DNA of 13,039 nt from the NCBI GenBank assembly GCA_041628225.1, contig JBFKPQ010000061.1, forward strand, positions 1-13,039, read 5' to 3'. Source of the DNA: JBFKPQ01 sp041628225. Its GTDB lineage: Bacteria > Actinomycetota > Acidimicrobiia > Spongiisociales > JAENVV01. Within the stretch, counting starts at the first letter, position 1, and the number at the start of each line of letters is the position of its first letter. Both the position numbers and the translations under genes were made by a program. Below the pieces are notes generated by a model. That model did not search any database. It was not told where the DNA came from and saw nothing but the letters and a program-made list of their open reading frames with translations. Below, one piece after another: positions 6,556 to 13,039 of the stretch.

Positions 6556-8004
6556 TTGGCAGACCCCTTACTACTGATCGACGGCACCGCGACGCGCGGA
6601 ACGGCCGAGCCGTTCGCCGTCGTCGATCCCGCCACGGGCGAGGTCCTCGCGCGTGTCGCGGCAGCCTCTGAAGACCAGGTCGACCGAGCCGCCACCGCGG
6701 CTCGACGTGCGTTCGGACCGTGGCGTGACCTCTCCCAGCCGGACCGTTCGGCGGCCCTGCTTCGGATCTCCGCAGCGCTGTTGGAGCGGCGGGACGACAT
6801 CGCCGACGCGCTGACCCACGAGACCGGCCGGCCGCGTAGTCGCAACCTGTTGTACGTCGACATGGCGTCCGATCTGTTCCGTCAGTACGCCGAGATGGCG
6901 CGACAGGTGCGCGGGCGCGTGGTCCCTTCCAACGATCCGGGGCAGCTGTCCCTCTCGTTGCGCGTTCCCTACGGGGTGGTCGCCGCCCTCGTGCCGTGGA
7001 ACTACCCGCTGTTGCTCCTGGCGTTCAAGGTGGCGCCGGCCTTGGCGGCCGGCAACACCGTGGTCGTGAAACCGGCGTCCGAGACGACGCTCGTCACCCT
7101 GCTCGTCGGCGAGATCCTCGGCGACCACCTGCCGCCCGGGGTGGTCAACGTGGTGGCCGGCCCCGGCCAGACCGTGGGCGAACAGCTCGTCACCCACCCC
7201 GACGTCGACCTCGTGGCCTTCACCGGATCGACGGCCGTCGGCAAACGCATCGGGGCGTTGTGCAACGAACACGTCAAGGCGTCCCATCTCGAGATGGGCG
7301 GCAAAGACCCGGCGCTCGTCTTCGACGACGTCGATGTGGCCACCGCTGCTCGGGCCGTGGTCTGGGCTTCGTTCTTGAACGCCGGGCAGGTGTGTACGTC
7401 GACCGAGCGGGTGTATGTGCACGAGTCGGTCCACGACGCCTTCGTCGAAGCAGTGGTGTCGCTGTCCGACCGCCTCGTCGTCGGCGATCCCTGGGACGAG
7501 GCCACGCAGATCGGTCCCATGCGCAACGAACGCGGTCGCGCCAAGGTCCTGGAGCATCTGGACGCGGCGCGCGCGGCCGGTGCCGTCGTGCTGGCGGGCG
7601 GTGCCCCGATCGATCGTCCTGGGTTCTTCATGGCTCCGACCGTCGTGGTCGGTGTCGACCACTCCATGCCGCTCATGCGCGACGAGACGTTCGGTCCGGT
7701 CATGCCGATCATGCCGTTCTCGGACGAAGCCGAAGCGTTCTCCCTCGCCGCCGACACGCCGTACGGGCTCGGCGCGTCGGCTTACACGTCCGATCCGGCC
7801 CGCGTCCGCCGGCTGTATGAGCGCATCCCGGTCGGGATGATGTGGATCAACGATCCGGTCGTCGACAACCTCGCGGCGCCGTTCGGTGGCATGCGGGCGT
7901 CGGGCGTAGCACGAGAACTCGGTCTCGAAGGCCTCGAGGCCTTCACCGTGAGCCGGCACGTCCATTGGAATCTCGAACTCGAAACAAAACCCTGGTGGTA
8001 CTAG
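6556..8004 (+). CDS. NAD(P)-dependent aldehyde dehydrogenase, first gene of the plus operon (TTG start)
   Basis: This 482-residue aldehyde dehydrogenase starts with TTG at 6556, the only plausible in-frame start after a stop at 6520-6522. A weak GGTGAG lies three bases before it. Family residues are intact: N149 in VPWNYP, the lysine of VVKPASETT, AFTGSTAVGKRI, E246 in LEMGGKDP, nucleophile C280 in NAGQVCTSTERVYV, and DETFGPVMPI. The C terminus ends APFGGMRASGVARELG...ETKPWWY, in the style of the betaine- or aminoaldehyde dehydrogenase branch. It differs clearly from the divergent aldehyde dehydrogenase next door (EMGGKDP and QVCTST against EMSGNGP and QVCCAT), so the two are paralogues of old date, not a recent duplication, and probably act on different aldehydes. 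The aminotransferase gene begins 12 bp after its stop. The weak start codon may keep expression low relative to the downstream genes. Confidence 0.93.
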   Translation: MADPLLLIDGTATRGTAEPFAVVDPATGEVLARVAAASEDQVDRAATAARRAFGPWRDLSQPDRSAALLRISAALLERRDDIADALTHETGRPRSRNLLYVDMASDLFRQYAEMARQVRGRVVPSNDPGQLSLSLRVPYGVVAALVPWNYPLLLLAFKVAPALAAGNTVVVKPASETTLVTLLVGEILGDHLPPGVVNVVAGPGQTVGEQLVTHPDVDLVAFTGSTAVGKRIGALCNEHVKASHLEMGGKDPALVFDDVDVATAARAVVWASFLNAGQVCTSTERVYVHESVHDAFVEAVVSLSDRLVVGDPWDEATQIGPMRNERGRAKVLEHLDAARAAGAVVLAGGAPIDRPGFFMAPTVVVGVDHSMPLMRDETFGPVMPIMPFSDEAEAFSLAADTPYGLGASAYTSDPARVRRLYERIPVGMMWINDPVVDNLAAPFGGMRASGVARELGLEGLEAFTVSRHVHWNLELETKPWWY

Positions 8005-8016
8005 AGGAGGTAGACC

Positions 8017-9327
8017 GTGGGTCTGCAAGGTGAACAGACGGCAGCGTGGTTCCAGCGGGCGCACGCCGCGCTCGTCAACGGGGTGTCCAGCGGATTCCGC
8101 TACTGGGGCCCAGACGACACGATGGTCATCGACCGGGGTGAGGGTGCCTACGTCTACGACATGGACGGCAATCGGTACATCGACTACCAGAACGGGTTCG
8201 GCCCCATCATCCTCGGACATGGCCATCCGGCCGTGTCCGAAGCCGTCGCCGAAGCAGCCGCCGAAGGCATCGTGTTCGCCATGACTCAGCGGCGGGAGAT
8301 CGAAGCCGCCGAGGTGTTCTTGGGGGCGATCCCGTGGGCCGATCGGCTGCGGTTCACCAACACCGGCACCGAGGCCACCATGCACGCCATCCGGCTGGCC
8401 AGGGGCCTTACCGGCCGTGAGGTCATCCTCAAGTTCGAAGGCCAGTATCACGGCGCCCACGACTACGTGCTCTTCTCCACGGCGGGTGGGCCGTCCGGGT
8501 CGCTCGGTTCCCGCTTCTCGCCGGTTCCCTGGCAGACGTCGAGCGGGATACCGGAAGGGATCCGCTCGTACGTGCGCACGTTGCCGTTCAACGACCTGGA
8601 GCTGGCGACGCGGTTCATGGCAGATCGGGGCCACCAAGTGGCCGCCATCATCGTCGAGCCGATGCTCGGCAACCTGTACGGCATCATGCCCGACAACGGC
8701 TTCCTCGACGGGCTGCGGGCGTTGTGTGACCAGCACGGCACCCTGCTCATCTTCGACGAGGTCAAGACCGGATTCCGGGTGGGTGTCGGTGGTGCCGAGG
8801 GGTTGTTCGGTGTGACCCCCGACATCGGTACGTTCGCCAAGGCGATGGGCAACGGGTTCCCGGTGGCGGCCGTCGCCATGGGCGCCGACGCCGTTGCGGG
8901 CTGGGAACAGGGCGGCATCACGCAAGCCGGTACCTACTCCGGCAACGGTGTGGCTGCCGCCGCAACCCGGGCCACCATCGAGACTCTGCAGTCGACGGAC
9001 GCCTTCGATCGGATCGAGCGGATGGGCCGCACCCTCATGGACGGCGTCGCCAAGGTGTGCGCCGACCGCGGGGTCGCCGTGCAGGTCATGGGCGTGCCCG
9101 CCATGTTCGGGCTTTTCTTCTCTGACCAGATCCCGCGCGACTTCCGCGACGTCGGGGCGCACGACGTGGATCTGTACTCGCGGGTCGCCCGAGGCATGAT
9201 CCGGCGCGGCGTGTTCCCGTGCGACGACGCCCGAGAACCCTGGTTCTTGTCTTCGGCGCTGTCCGACGAGGACGTCGCCCTGACTTTGGCGGCCTTCGAC
9301 GAAGCCCTCGACGAGGCGCTCGGTTAG
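8017..9327 (+). CDS. Class III PLP aminotransferase, glutamate-1-semialdehyde aminomutase-like
   Basis: This 436-residue PLP fold-type I enzyme starts at GTG 8017, with AGAGGAGG seven bases upstream. RGEGAYVYDMDGNRYIDYQNG and GPIILGHGHPAV (about 40-75), NTGTEATMHAIRLARG (about 114-129) and FEGQYHGAHDY closely follow the glutamate-1-semialdehyde aminomutase (GSAM) branch. D247 in IFDEVKTGFR binds the pyridine nitrogen, and K275 in TFAKAMGNGFP is the Schiff-base lysine. GITQAGTYSGNG completes the active site. It differs from authentic HemL around the lysine (FAKAMGNGFP rather than the usual FGKxIGGGLP), and no heme gene is near. I therefore read it as a HemL-like catabolic or biosynthetic transaminase or aminomutase. 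It lies between an aldehyde dehydrogenase and a TPP enzyme with gaps of only 12 and 11 bp, so its amino or keto product is probably shared with them. Its substrate is unknown. Confidence 0.88.
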   Translation: MGLQGEQTAAWFQRAHAALVNGVSSGFRYWGPDDTMVIDRGEGAYVYDMDGNRYIDYQNGFGPIILGHGHPAVSEAVAEAAAEGIVFAMTQRREIEAAEVFLGAIPWADRLRFTNTGTEATMHAIRLARGLTGREVILKFEGQYHGAHDYVLFSTAGGPSGSLGSRFSPVPWQTSSGIPEGIRSYVRTLPFNDLELATRFMADRGHQVAAIIVEPMLGNLYGIMPDNGFLDGLRALCDQHGTLLIFDEVKTGFRVGVGGAEGLFGVTPDIGTFAKAMGNGFPVAAVAMGADAVAGWEQGGITQAGTYSGNGVAAAATRATIETLQSTDAFDRIERMGRTLMDGVAKVCADRGVAVQVMGVPAMFGLFFSDQIPRDFRDVGAHDVDLYSRVARGMIRRGVFPCDDAREPWFLSSALSDEDVALTLAAFDEALDEALG

Positions 9328-9338
9328 GCGGAGGACCC

Positions 9339-10964
9339 ATGGCCAAACTGCACGGCGGCCAGATCATCGCCCGCGCCCTGCGCGCCGAAGGTGTCGACAC
9401 GGTCTTCACGCTGACCGGAGGGCACATCATCGGGATCCTCGATGGCTGCGTCCAGGAGGGGATGCGGGTCGTCGACGTTCGGCATGAACAAGCCGCGGCA
9501 CACGCGGCCGAGGCGTACAGCCGTCTGACCGGACAGCTCGGCGTCGCGATCGTCACCGCCGGTCCCGGCGTCACCGACGCGGTCACCGGAGTCGCCAACG
9601 CCTTCTACTCGTACACGCCGACGTTGCTGATCGGTGGCCGGCACCTCAAGCGCCAAGAGCTGATGGGCGGCCTCCAGGAGATGGACCATCCGCGCCTCTT
9701 CCATTCGATCACGCGGTGGGCCGGGACGGCGTGGGAGACGCCCCGGCTCGCCGAACACGTCGCCCACGCGGCGAGGGCCGCCTTCGGCGGGCGGGGCGGA
9801 CCGGTGTTCCTGGACGTCCCGATGGACGTCCAACTCGACATGGTCGACGAGGCGGCCGTGCATTGGCCGGCCGACTATCGGGCCAACCAGCCCCGCCAGG
9901 CCGGAACCGCCCTGCTCGACGACGTCGTCGACCGGCTCGGCTCGGCGGAACGGCCGGTGATCTTCGCCGGAGGAGGGTTCGCGCCGGCCGGTGCCGCCGA
10001 CCTCGTCCGCCTCGCCGAGGCGTTGGGCGCGCCCGTGTATCTCAACAGCCGGGCCCGCGGGTCATTGCCCTTCGGTCATCCGTTGCTCGGGGTGCACACC
10101 CGGTCAGCTGCCTTCGCGCAGACCGACCTCCTGCTCGCGCTCGGCGTCGACTGGGACTTCCGCACCGGATACGGCCGGAAGATCCACCCCGACGCCACCG
10201 TCATCCAGGTGGATGCCGAGACCGACAAGATCGGCTGGAACCGTCCTGCTCACGTCGGCCTCGAGGCCGATCCGGCCGAGGTCGTCGGTCAGCTGGCGGC
10301 GCGCGTCGATCGTTTCGGGGGGTTGGGGGAGTGGGCCGCCGAGATCGGTCGACTGGAAGCCGACAAGCAGGCGGCTGCCGACGCCGAAGCCGACGCAGAC
10401 GACCGTCCGGTCATGCCCCAGCGGTTCGCCCGCGACGTCGCCGAGTTCTTCGGGCGGGACGCCATCGTCGCCGTCGACGGGGGCGACATCGTGTCGACGA
10501 CCGCCAAGTGGCTGCAGGTGTCGACACCGGGCCACGTTCTCGATCCCGGACCGTTCGGGACGCTGGGCACCGGAGCCCCCTTCGCCATCGCCGCCAAGGT
10601 CGCCTTCCCCGACGCCGTCGTCGGCATCGTGTATGGCGACGGTGGATTCGGGTTCAACGGCATGGAGTACGACACGATGGTGCGGCTCGGTCTGCCGATC
10701 ATCGGCGTGATCGGCAACGACGGGGTGTGGAACAACATCAAGACCTTCCACCGCGCCTTCTACCCGGACCGTCTGGTGGCCACCGACCTCGGGGTCCGCA
10801 GGTACGACCAGATGGTGACCGGGTTGGGAGGGCACGGAGAATTCGTCGACCGGCCGGAAGAGATCCGACCCGCCCTCGAGCGGGCCCTGGCCTCGGGTCT
10901 TCCCTCCCTCGTCAACGTCCATCTGGCCGAGACGATCCGCATGAGCAGCAACTATTCGCAGTGA
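9339..10964 (+). CDS. Thiamine-diphosphate-dependent enzyme, acetolactate synthase-like
   Basis: This 541-residue protein starts at ATG 9339 with GGAGG just upstream, 11 bp after the aminotransferase stop. It has the three-domain layout of the acetolactate synthase/pyruvate oxidase/benzoylformate decarboxylase family. The N-terminal pyrimidine-binding domain carries the cofactor-activating glutamate E50 in VRHEQAAAHAAEAYSR and the TAGPGVTDAVTGVANA segment. The central domain starts near 195 (RPVIFAGGG). The C-terminal diphosphate-binding domain has GDGGFGFNGMEYDT (from G433) and N460-D461, fitting GDG-x(24-27)-N with Asp where the second Asn is common. The family makes or breaks C-C bonds next to a carbonyl (acetolactate synthase, sulfoacetaldehyde acetyltransferase, 2-hydroxyacyl-CoA lyase, glyoxylate carboligase). 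Absence of a regulatory small subunit and the catabolic neighbours argue against branched-chain amino-acid synthesis. The next gene overlaps its stop as TGATG, implying coupled translation. The exact reaction cannot be read from sequence alone. Confidence 0.88.
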   Translation: MAKLHGGQIIARALRAEGVDTVFTLTGGHIIGILDGCVQEGMRVVDVRHEQAAAHAAEAYSRLTGQLGVAIVTAGPGVTDAVTGVANAFYSYTPTLLIGGRHLKRQELMGGLQEMDHPRLFHSITRWAGTAWETPRLAEHVAHAARAAFGGRGGPVFLDVPMDVQLDMVDEAAVHWPADYRANQPRQAGTALLDDVVDRLGSAERPVIFAGGGFAPAGAADLVRLAEALGAPVYLNSRARGSLPFGHPLLGVHTRSAAFAQTDLLLALGVDWDFRTGYGRKIHPDATVIQVDAETDKIGWNRPAHVGLEADPAEVVGQLAARVDRFGGLGEWAAEIGRLEADKQAAADAEADADDRPVMPQRFARDVAEFFGRDAIVAVDGGDIVSTTAKWLQVSTPGHVLDPGPFGTLGTGAPFAIAAKVAFPDAVVGIVYGDGGFGFNGMEYDTMVRLGLPIIGVIGNDGVWNNIKTFHRAFYPDRLVATDLGVRRYDQMVTGLGGHGEFVDRPEEIRPALERALASGLPSLVNVHLAETIRMSSNYSQ

Positions 10965-11424
10965 TGGCCGAGGTCCAGACCCGCCACGTGCCCGCACAGA
11001 TCGTCGCCTCGCTCGAGGGACGGGTCCTGGCGGCGGACCTGCCGGCGTTCATCGACCGGCAGTTGGCGGCGATCCACGGAGCGCTCGCGAGCTCCGGCTG
11101 CGAAACTGGCGTGCCCTTCGTCATCTTTCACGGTCAGGTGACCGAGACGGCGGACGGCCCGGTGGAAGTCTGTGTGCCGTTCGACGGGGATTCCTCTCCC
11201 GCGGGGGTCGACGTGCGAACCGAACCCGCCCACGACGAGGCGTTCGTGCGGCTCCAGAAGCGGGAACTCGCCTACCCCGAGATCCTCGGCGCCTATCGGG
11301 AGGTCGAAACCTGGCTGTCGACCCACGGCCACCGGATGGCAGGATCGCCGCGCGAGGTGTACCTCGCCGACTGGGCGCGGCCGCCGACGATGATCTCGTC
11401 TGCGACGTGGCGTTCCCGTTCTAG
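10964..11424 (+). CDS. GyrI-like small-molecule-binding protein, frame broken near the 3' end
   Basis: The start ATG 10964-10966 overlaps the TGA of the TPP enzyme. Residues 1-139 read as a complete GyrI-like/AraC effector-binding domain (EGRVLAADLPAFIDRQ, PFVIFHG, VEVCVPF, YREVETWLSTHGHRMAGSPREVYLADWAR) with no DNA-binding domain. After R139 (11378-11380) the frame becomes an Arg-rich, non-family tail running to a stop at 11518, antisense to the protease gene. In the adjacent frame the expected ending AADDDLVCDVAFPF follows at once, with a TAG at 11422-11424. One missing base in the GC run near 11374-11385 explains this; the repaired product would be about 153 residues. The TAG overlaps the TAG of the convergent htrA gene, supporting 11424 as the original end. 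The cause may be sequencing or assembly error, a real mutation, or less likely frameshifting. The role is perhaps binding a pathway metabolite or drug-like ligand, which I infer only from family and position. Confidence 0.8.
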
Positions 11425-12470
11425 GAGGCGCCGAGCGTCACTTCGAGTTCGAGGAGCTGGCCGTTGCGCAAGATGTCGAGCACGACCACGGTGCCGGGTG
11501 GCGTCTTCACTATCTTGACCTTGAGGTCCGTGATGTCGGTGACGATCTGACCGTCGATCGCCACGATGATGTCACCGATCGTCACGCCCGCATCGGACGC
11601 GGCGGTCCCGGAGATGACCTCTTGGACGATCACGCCCGCCTGGCCGCTCTCCACCTCGCCGGTGCTGACGCCCAAGAAGGCAAGGCGCACGTCTTCGCCG
11701 GCGACGATCTGGTCCGCCACGATGACGGCCAGGTCGATGCTGATGGCGAACCCGATGCCTTCGTTGCCGCCCGAGTTCGTGAAGATCTGATCGTTGATGC
11801 CGATCACCCGGCCGAGGCCGTCGACGAGCGGCCCACCTGAGTTGCCCGGATTGATGGCGGCGTCCGTCTGCACCATCGACACCCCCGGAGCGCTCGGCAC
11901 GGCTCGATCGACGGCACTGACGATGCCGGCGGTGACGGTCTGGTCGAGGCCGAACGGACTGCCCAGGGCGACGGCGAGGCTGCCCACCCGGATGTCGATC
12001 CCGGTGGCCAGCGTGGCGATGGGCATGCCTTCGAACGGTTCGATCTTGACGACGCCGACATCGGTCGGCGGGTGCGTTCCCACCACGATGCCTTCGGTCG
12101 AGGAGCCGTCTGAGAATCGCACGGTCACTCGGCGAGAGTTCTCGATGACGTGGGCGGCCGTGAGGATGTGCCCCTGGTCGTCGTAGATGACGCCCGATCC
12201 GAGTCCGAAGCTCGTGTCGAGCTGCACCACCGTGGGGCGCACCGCCTCGGCGATGTCGGCCACCGGTTCGAGAATCGAGCCGAACGACGGAATCTCGTCG
12301 GGTGCCGCGGTGGTCGAAGATGTCGACGTGGCGACGTCGATGGCGGGCACCGTGGTCGCAGCCGCGACGTCGTCTGAGGCGTTGGCCCATACGAGCCCGA
12401 CCGTCCCAGCCAGCCAGGCGACGACCAGGACCCAGGGAAGGAGGAAGCGGGAACCGCGGCGCTGCGACAT
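11421..12470 (-). CDS. Membrane-anchored HtrA/DegP-type serine protease with C-terminal PDZ domain
   Basis: This 349-residue protein has a short basic N terminus (SQRRGSR), one membrane segment at about 9-29, a Ser/Thr/Ala-rich linker at about 32-60, a trypsin-like domain at about 75-255 and a PDZ domain at about 262-347. The catalytic triad is intact: His107 in TAAHV, Asp137 in TDVGVV and Ser211 in NPGNSGGP. The PDZ part has LAFLGVST...AGVIVQEV...ASDAGVTIGDIIVAIDG, with one PDZ as in the DegS/PepD type of actinobacteria. The protease domain should sit outside the cytoplasmic membrane, acting in quality control or regulated proteolysis of envelope proteins. The start ATG 12470-12468 has no strong ribosome site, only GAAG about 10 bases upstream. 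It lies 63 bp downstream of uppP on the same strand and may share its transcript. Its stop overlaps that of the convergent GyrI-like gene. Confidence 0.92.
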   Translation of the reverse strand: MSQRRGSRFLLPWVLVVAWLAGTVGLVWANASDDVAAATTVPAIDVATSTSSTTAAPDEIPSFGSILEPVADIAEAVRPTVVQLDTSFGLGSGVIYDDQGHILTAAHVIENSRRVTVRFSDGSSTEGIVVGTHPPTDVGVVKIEPFEGMPIATLATGIDIRVGSLAVALGSPFGLDQTVTAGIVSAVDRAVPSAPGVSMVQTDAAINPGNSGGPLVDGLGRVIGINDQIFTNSGGNEGIGFAISIDLAVIVADQIVAGEDVRLAFLGVSTGEVESGQAGVIVQEVISGTAASDAGVTIGDIIVAIDGQIVTDITDLKVKIVKTPPGTVVVLDILRNGQLLELEVTLGAS

Positions 12471-12533
12471 GCCGTTCAGCTTCGACTGGGTTCTGTAAGG
12501 GTGGCTGAAGGGATCATGAGAATCCGGTGAGGA
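12471..12533. other. Short gap between uppP and the HtrA-type protease gene
   Basis: This 63-bp gap separates two same-strand genes. It shows no strong Shine-Dalgarno sequence for the protease, no T-run terminator and only a small GGAT/ATCC dyad (12511-12514 / 12522-12525). Read-through from uppP or a weak promoter are both possible. Confidence 0.4.
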
Positions 12534-13039
12534 TCAGGCGATGACGAGACCGACGATACCTGCTGCTGCGGCGTAGTAGGCAAACGGCCGCAGGCCGACT
12601 CGCTCGAGCACGCCGAGCAGCAGCGCAATAGCCCCGTAACCGGAGACTGCGGCGGCGGCAACCCCCACCCAGACGGTCGCCGGGAGGCCGGCGCCCTGCA
12701 GAAGGTCGACGCCCTCGAACACGGCTGCTCCGGCGATGGCGGGGATGGCCAGCAGAAACGAGTACCGCGCGGCCTCCTCCCGGACGAAGTGGCGTCCCAT
12801 GCCGGCCGTGATCGTGATGCCCGACCGGGAGATGCCCGGCACGAGCGCCAGCGCCTGAGCGACGCCGATGATCAAGGCGTCCGACGACCGTGCCGACGAC
12901 AAGCGGCGGGTCAACGGCCCCAGGAATCCGCTCGCAAACAGGATGGCGGCCGTCACCAGGAGGGCCACGGACACGGCGGTCAACGACTCCTGTAGTTCGC
13001 CGATCACGTCTCGGACGACGACACCGACGACGGCCGGCA
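12534..13039 (-). CDS. uppP: Undecaprenyl-diphosphatase, C-terminal part (5' end beyond window)
   Basis: The minus-strand frame is open from the right edge to a TGA at 12536-12534, about 168 codons, so the N terminus lies outside. A GTG at 13007-13005 is in frame, but the residues before it (PAVVGVVVRDV) continue the family pattern, so it is internal. The conserved motif PGISRSGITITAG, followed by FVREEAARYSFLLAIPA, is the second signature of the BacA/UppP family, with its catalytic Arg and Ser. Several hydrophobic segments are visible, including residues near VALLVTAAILFASGFLGPL, AGAAVFEGVDLL and the very hydrophobic C terminus. The enzyme dephosphorylates undecaprenyl diphosphate at the cytoplasmic membrane to recycle the lipid carrier for peptidoglycan and other wall polymers; bacitracin acts on the same lipid. 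It is followed by the envelope protease gene on the same strand. Confidence 0.93.
   Translation of the reverse strand, partial: PAVVGVVVRDVIGELQESLTAVSVALLVTAAILFASGFLGPLTRRLSSARSSDALIIGVAQALALVPGISRSGITITAGMGRHFVREEAARYSFLLAIPAIAGAAVFEGVDLLQGAGLPATVWVGVAAAAVSGYGAIALLLGVLERVGLRPFAYYAAAAGIVGLVIA

Noticed and set aside
5043..6863. A 606-residue form of the minus-strand aldehyde dehydrogenase starting at 6863
   Set aside because: The extra N terminus overlaps the divergent gene, is not family-like and lacks a ribosome site; ATG 6476 has AAAGGAG and family-typical length.
6571..9162. Very long minus-strand open frame (863 codons) under the plus operon
   Set aside because: Composition is His/Asp/Arg/Gly-rich with no recognisable domain, and three well-supported enzymes are encoded on the opposite strand.
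8017..9327. Calling the aminotransferase hemL
   Set aside because: N-terminal motifs are GSAM-like, but the lysine region and substrate-side segments differ from true HemL and there is no heme gene nearby.
9339..10964. Calling the TPP enzyme sulfoacetaldehyde acetyltransferase (xsc) or ilvB
   Set aside because: The fold is clear but I could not see residues that fix either specificity; it is shorter than typical Xsc and lacks an ilvN neighbour.
1..13039. CRISPR array, tRNA/rRNA genes, insertion sequence, prophage or toxin-antitoxin pair
   Set aside because: No spaced direct repeats, no tRNA cloverleaf, no transposase or integrase-like protein and no small paired ORFs with ribosome sites were found on either strand.

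Overview
The window is GC-rich, densely packed bacterial chromosome with no sign of phage, plasmid or insertion-sequence content. High GC, GTG and TTG starts, strong NNC/NNG codon bias, an actinobacterial-style Mrp and secreted von Willebrand factor A (VWA) proteins of a type common in high-GC Gram-positives suggest an actinobacterium, possibly of the class Acidimicrobiia. That placement is an inference from gene style; no rRNA or tRNA gene is present to settle it.

Layout from left to right. Positions 1-1739 (minus) hold the N-terminal ~579 residues of a secreted VWA/Ig-like surface protein that runs off the left edge; a sigma70-like promoter with a dyad in its spacer lies upstream. Positions 1918-2628 (minus) hold a winged-helix regulator with four C-terminal cysteines, resembling the Fe-S sensing SufR family. 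It is divergent, across 48 bp, from mrp/apbC (2677-3768, plus), a P-loop Fe-S carrier. Positions 3769-6476 (minus) hold a two-gene operon: an aldehyde dehydrogenase followed, with a TGATG overlap, by a PuuB-like FAD-dependent amine oxidase. Positions 6556-11424 (plus) hold a tightly spaced four-gene operon: a second aldehyde dehydrogenase, a class III aminotransferase related to glutamate-1-semialdehyde aminomutase, a thiamine-diphosphate (TPP) enzyme of the acetolactate-synthase type, and a small GyrI-like ligand-binding protein whose reading frame is broken near its 3' end. Positions 11421-12470 (minus) hold a membrane-anchored HtrA/DegP-type protease, and 12534-13039 (minus) the C-terminal part of undecaprenyl-diphosphatase (UppP), cut by the right edge.

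The most interesting unit is the divergent six-gene block 3769-11424. Its two operons start 79 bp apart around a perfect 8-bp inverted repeat (6507-6514 / 6541-6548) that overlaps both candidate promoters and nearly abuts the TTG start of the plus-strand operon. The enzyme set (flavin amine oxidase, two NAD(P)-type aldehyde dehydrogenases, PLP aminotransferase or mutase, TPP carboligase or lyase) looks like a route that breaks down an amine or amino acid through aldehyde intermediates and finishes with TPP-dependent C-C bond chemistry. I cannot name the substrate, and the combination does not match a standard Puu, taurine (Tpa/Xsc) or heme pathway. The second theme is a likely Fe-S homeostasis pair (SufR-like regulator and Mrp). 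The third is a cell-envelope pair (HtrA and UppP).

Genes occupy nearly the whole window. The only non-coding gaps over 40 bp are 1740-1917, 2629-2676, 6477-6555 and 12471-12533. Both convergent gene pairs meet with stop codons that touch or overlap (TGATCA at 3766-3771, CTAG at 11421-11424).
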